NCBI GenBank assembly: GCA_020345705.1
Contig: CP070766.1
Location: forward strand, 1,944,378 to 1,950,588
DNA from: Candidatus Zixiibacteriota bacterium
GTDB taxonomy: Bacteria; Zixibacteria; MSB-5A5; GN15; PGXB01
Direction of reading: 5' to 3'
DNA: 6,211 bases
Shown here: positions 6,158 to 6,211 of the stretch, in pieces
Numbering within the stretch: the stretch's first letter is position 1
How the letters are laid out: each line of letters starts with the position of its first letter
Made by a program: the position numbers and the translations under genes
Notes under the pieces: generated by a model
What the model was told of the DNA's origin: nothing
What the model saw: the letters and a program-made list of their open reading frames with translations, nothing else
Databases searched by the model: none

Positions 6158-6211
6158 TTATTCGTCATCAAGATAACCGCCCTTAACCGATGAGCGCAAG
6201 GATAATGATTC
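6158..6211 (-). CDS. Possible 3' end of an upstream gene (partial, uncertain)
   Basis: From the right edge one minus-strand frame is open for 17 codons and ends in TAA at 6158-6160, reading ESLSLRSSVKGGYLDDE. The stop would fall 18 nt before the cheW ATG, leaving exactly enough room for the cheW ribosome binding site, which is normal operon spacing. A second frame is also open, ending in a TGA that overlaps the cheW ATG as ATGA, and a third ends after a few hydrophobic codons (IIILALIG). With so few codons, being open is weak evidence. I favour the first for its spacing and acidic tail but cannot identify the protein. Confidence 0.3.
   Translation of the reverse strand, partial: ESLSLRSSVKGGYLDDE

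Noticed and set aside
5883..6176. Plus-strand open frame antisense to cheW
   Set aside because: The minus-strand CheW domain is unmistakable and has a good ribosome binding site; the plus frame shows no family features.
1..6211. Mobile element, CRISPR array, tRNA, riboswitch or toxin-antitoxin module
   Set aside because: I saw no spaced direct repeats, terminal inverted repeats, transposase or integrase motifs, or tRNA-like cloverleaf. The only sizeable DNA similarity is between the C-terminal coding regions of the two secreted-protein paralogues.

Overview
The window looks like a chromosomal fragment from an uncultured or little-studied bacterium, plausibly of the FCB group (Zixibacteria-like or a neighbouring candidate phylum). 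This rests on two things: large secreted proteins with a C-terminal 'YPNPYR ... GIYYY' beta-sandwich/sorting-type domain, and the mix of these with ordinary bacterial genes at moderate GC. The taxonomic placement is inference from protein style, not a search result. I see no phage, transposon, CRISPR or rRNA/tRNA signal.

Layout. Plus strand, 1-3163: the 3' end of one large secreted protein gene (to 563) is followed after 17 bp by a complete paralogue (581-3163, 860 aa). The paralogue has a signal peptide, acidic calcium-binding-like loops, an Fn3-like module carrying a long insertion, and the same C-terminal domain. Minus strand, 3157-5573: a putative GT-B (GT28/MGDG-synthase-like) glycosyltransferase gene (4386-5573) leads into an MFS transporter gene (3157-4377). 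The two are close enough for translational coupling. The MFS gene ends tail-to-tail with the secreted-protein gene, overlapping it by 7 bp. Minus strand, 5708-6139: a stand-alone CheW-type chemotaxis adaptor gene with a good Shine-Dalgarno. It is followed by an intrinsic terminator (5640-5668) and then a plausible sigma70-type promoter (5609-5637) that would start the glycosyltransferase-MFS unit. An upstream gene probably ends in the last ~50 bases, but its frame cannot be fixed.

How the genes fit together. The plus-strand pair looks like an expanding family of exported surface or extracellular proteins. The glycosyltransferase-MFS pair resembles, in gene order and protein classes, the Firmicutes glycolipid synthase plus flippase pair (YpfP/UgtP-LtaA), so glycolipid synthesis and export is a testable hypothesis. 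CheW belongs to a separate transcription unit, probably with other chemotaxis or sensory genes beyond the right edge. I did not find a clearly new defence, mobile or RNA system here. The most interesting items are the tandem secreted paralogues and the glycosyltransferase-transporter pair.
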